From NCBI RefSeq assembly GCF_003818135.1, contig NZ_RPOH01000035.1:1-55663 (forward strand): a DNA stretch of 55,663 nt, written 5' to 3'. A program made the translations under genes and the position numbers. The DNA comes from Buttiauxella warmboldiae. Lineage in GTDB: Bacteria; Pseudomonadota; Gammaproteobacteria; Enterobacterales; Enterobacteriaceae. The stretch's first letter is position 1. The number at the start of each line of letters is the position of its first letter. Shown here piece after piece: positions 55,485-55,663 of the stretch. Under the pieces are notes generated by a model. It had not been told where the DNA came from. It saw only the letters and a list, made by a program, of their open reading frames with translations, and did not search any database.

Positions 55485-55663
55485 ACAGATTTCCTTCTTT
55501 AAATTAGGTTCTTTTATTTACTCACCCTTGAGGTTTTTTCTTATAGTCCACTCACTATTCACTCAAGCAATTTGTCAGGCGAGATCTGTAAGCCTCCCGG
55601 GTTTTCCGTTCACCCGAACGCAGAGTGATCTCTGTGGCTTCCATATACGGTGAACGTGTCATG
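55485..55663. other. Region upstream of wcaK with nested inverted repeats
   Basis: No gene is supported in these 179 bases. CGTTCACC (55608-55615) and GGTGAACG (55649-55656) form an inverted repeat, and inside it CAGAG, TGAT, CTCTG forms a small hairpin. In other enterobacteria wzxC precedes wcaK; its end is not recognisable here and may lie outside the window. Confidence 0.5.

Noticed and set aside
55554-55661. Open minus-strand frame of about 35 codons before wcaK
   Set aside because: It has no ribosome-binding site and no similarity that I recognise to the end of WzxC; it is kept only as intergenic sequence.

Overview
The window is chromosomal DNA of a member of the Enterobacteriaceae. 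Gene content and order (cbi/cob, yeeX-yeeA-sbmC-dacD-sbcB, plaP, yeeY-yeeZ, hisLGDCBHAFI, wzzB, gnd, O-antigen cluster, galF, wcaM-wcaL-wcaK) follow the Salmonella/E. coli cob-his-rfb-wca region. The species cannot be fixed from sequence alone. No insertion sequence, prophage, tRNA, rRNA or CRISPR array was seen.

Region 1 (1-15.9 kb): a minus-strand anaerobic cobalamin operon, cbiABCDETFGHJKLMNQOP-cobU-cobS, in the Salmonella order and with almost every gene overlapping the next. A cobalamin riboswitch and a Shine-Dalgarno-sequestering hairpin precede cbiA. cobT would lie beyond base 1. pduX (L-threonine kinase) diverges directly from the riboswitch. In Salmonella the whole pdu operon and pocR separate these two genes; here they are absent.

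Region 2 (16.8-28 kb): housekeeping genes tmaR, yeeA, sbmC (with a LexA box), dacD and sbcB. These are followed by a GNAT/RHH toxin-antitoxin pair with two similar palindromes upstream, the putrescine importer plaP, a GABA-type class III aminotransferase, the LysR regulator yeeY, and yeeZ. An ERIC-like repeat overlaps the end of sbmC.

Region 3 (28.1-35.4 kb): the complete histidine operon on the plus strand, with a His-rich leader peptide and attenuator.

Region 4 (35.4-51.4 kb): wzzB, gnd and a Wzx/Wzy-type O-antigen cluster transcribed leftward from galF and JUMPstart. The rmlBDAC genes make dTDP-L-rhamnose. fdtA, a GNAT acyltransferase and fdtB make a dTDP-3-(acyl)amino-3,6-dideoxyhexose. 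Then come wzx, three probable glycosyltransferases and wzy. The centre of the cluster is strongly AT-rich compared with its flanks, as expected for a horizontally exchanged locus.

The most striking observation is in wzy. Its first codons are separated from the rest of the gene by a run of nine G (coding strand) that ends in an immediate stop; ten G would restore one continuous polymerase reading frame. The same gene carries an 18-base T run, and a (TGAAAAA)x6 heptamer array lies just upstream. Together these look like a slipped-strand contingency locus that could switch O-antigen polymerisation on and off. A homopolymer sequencing error is the main alternative.

Region 5 (51.5-55.7 kb): the colanic acid genes wcaM, wcaL and wcaK, cut by the window end.
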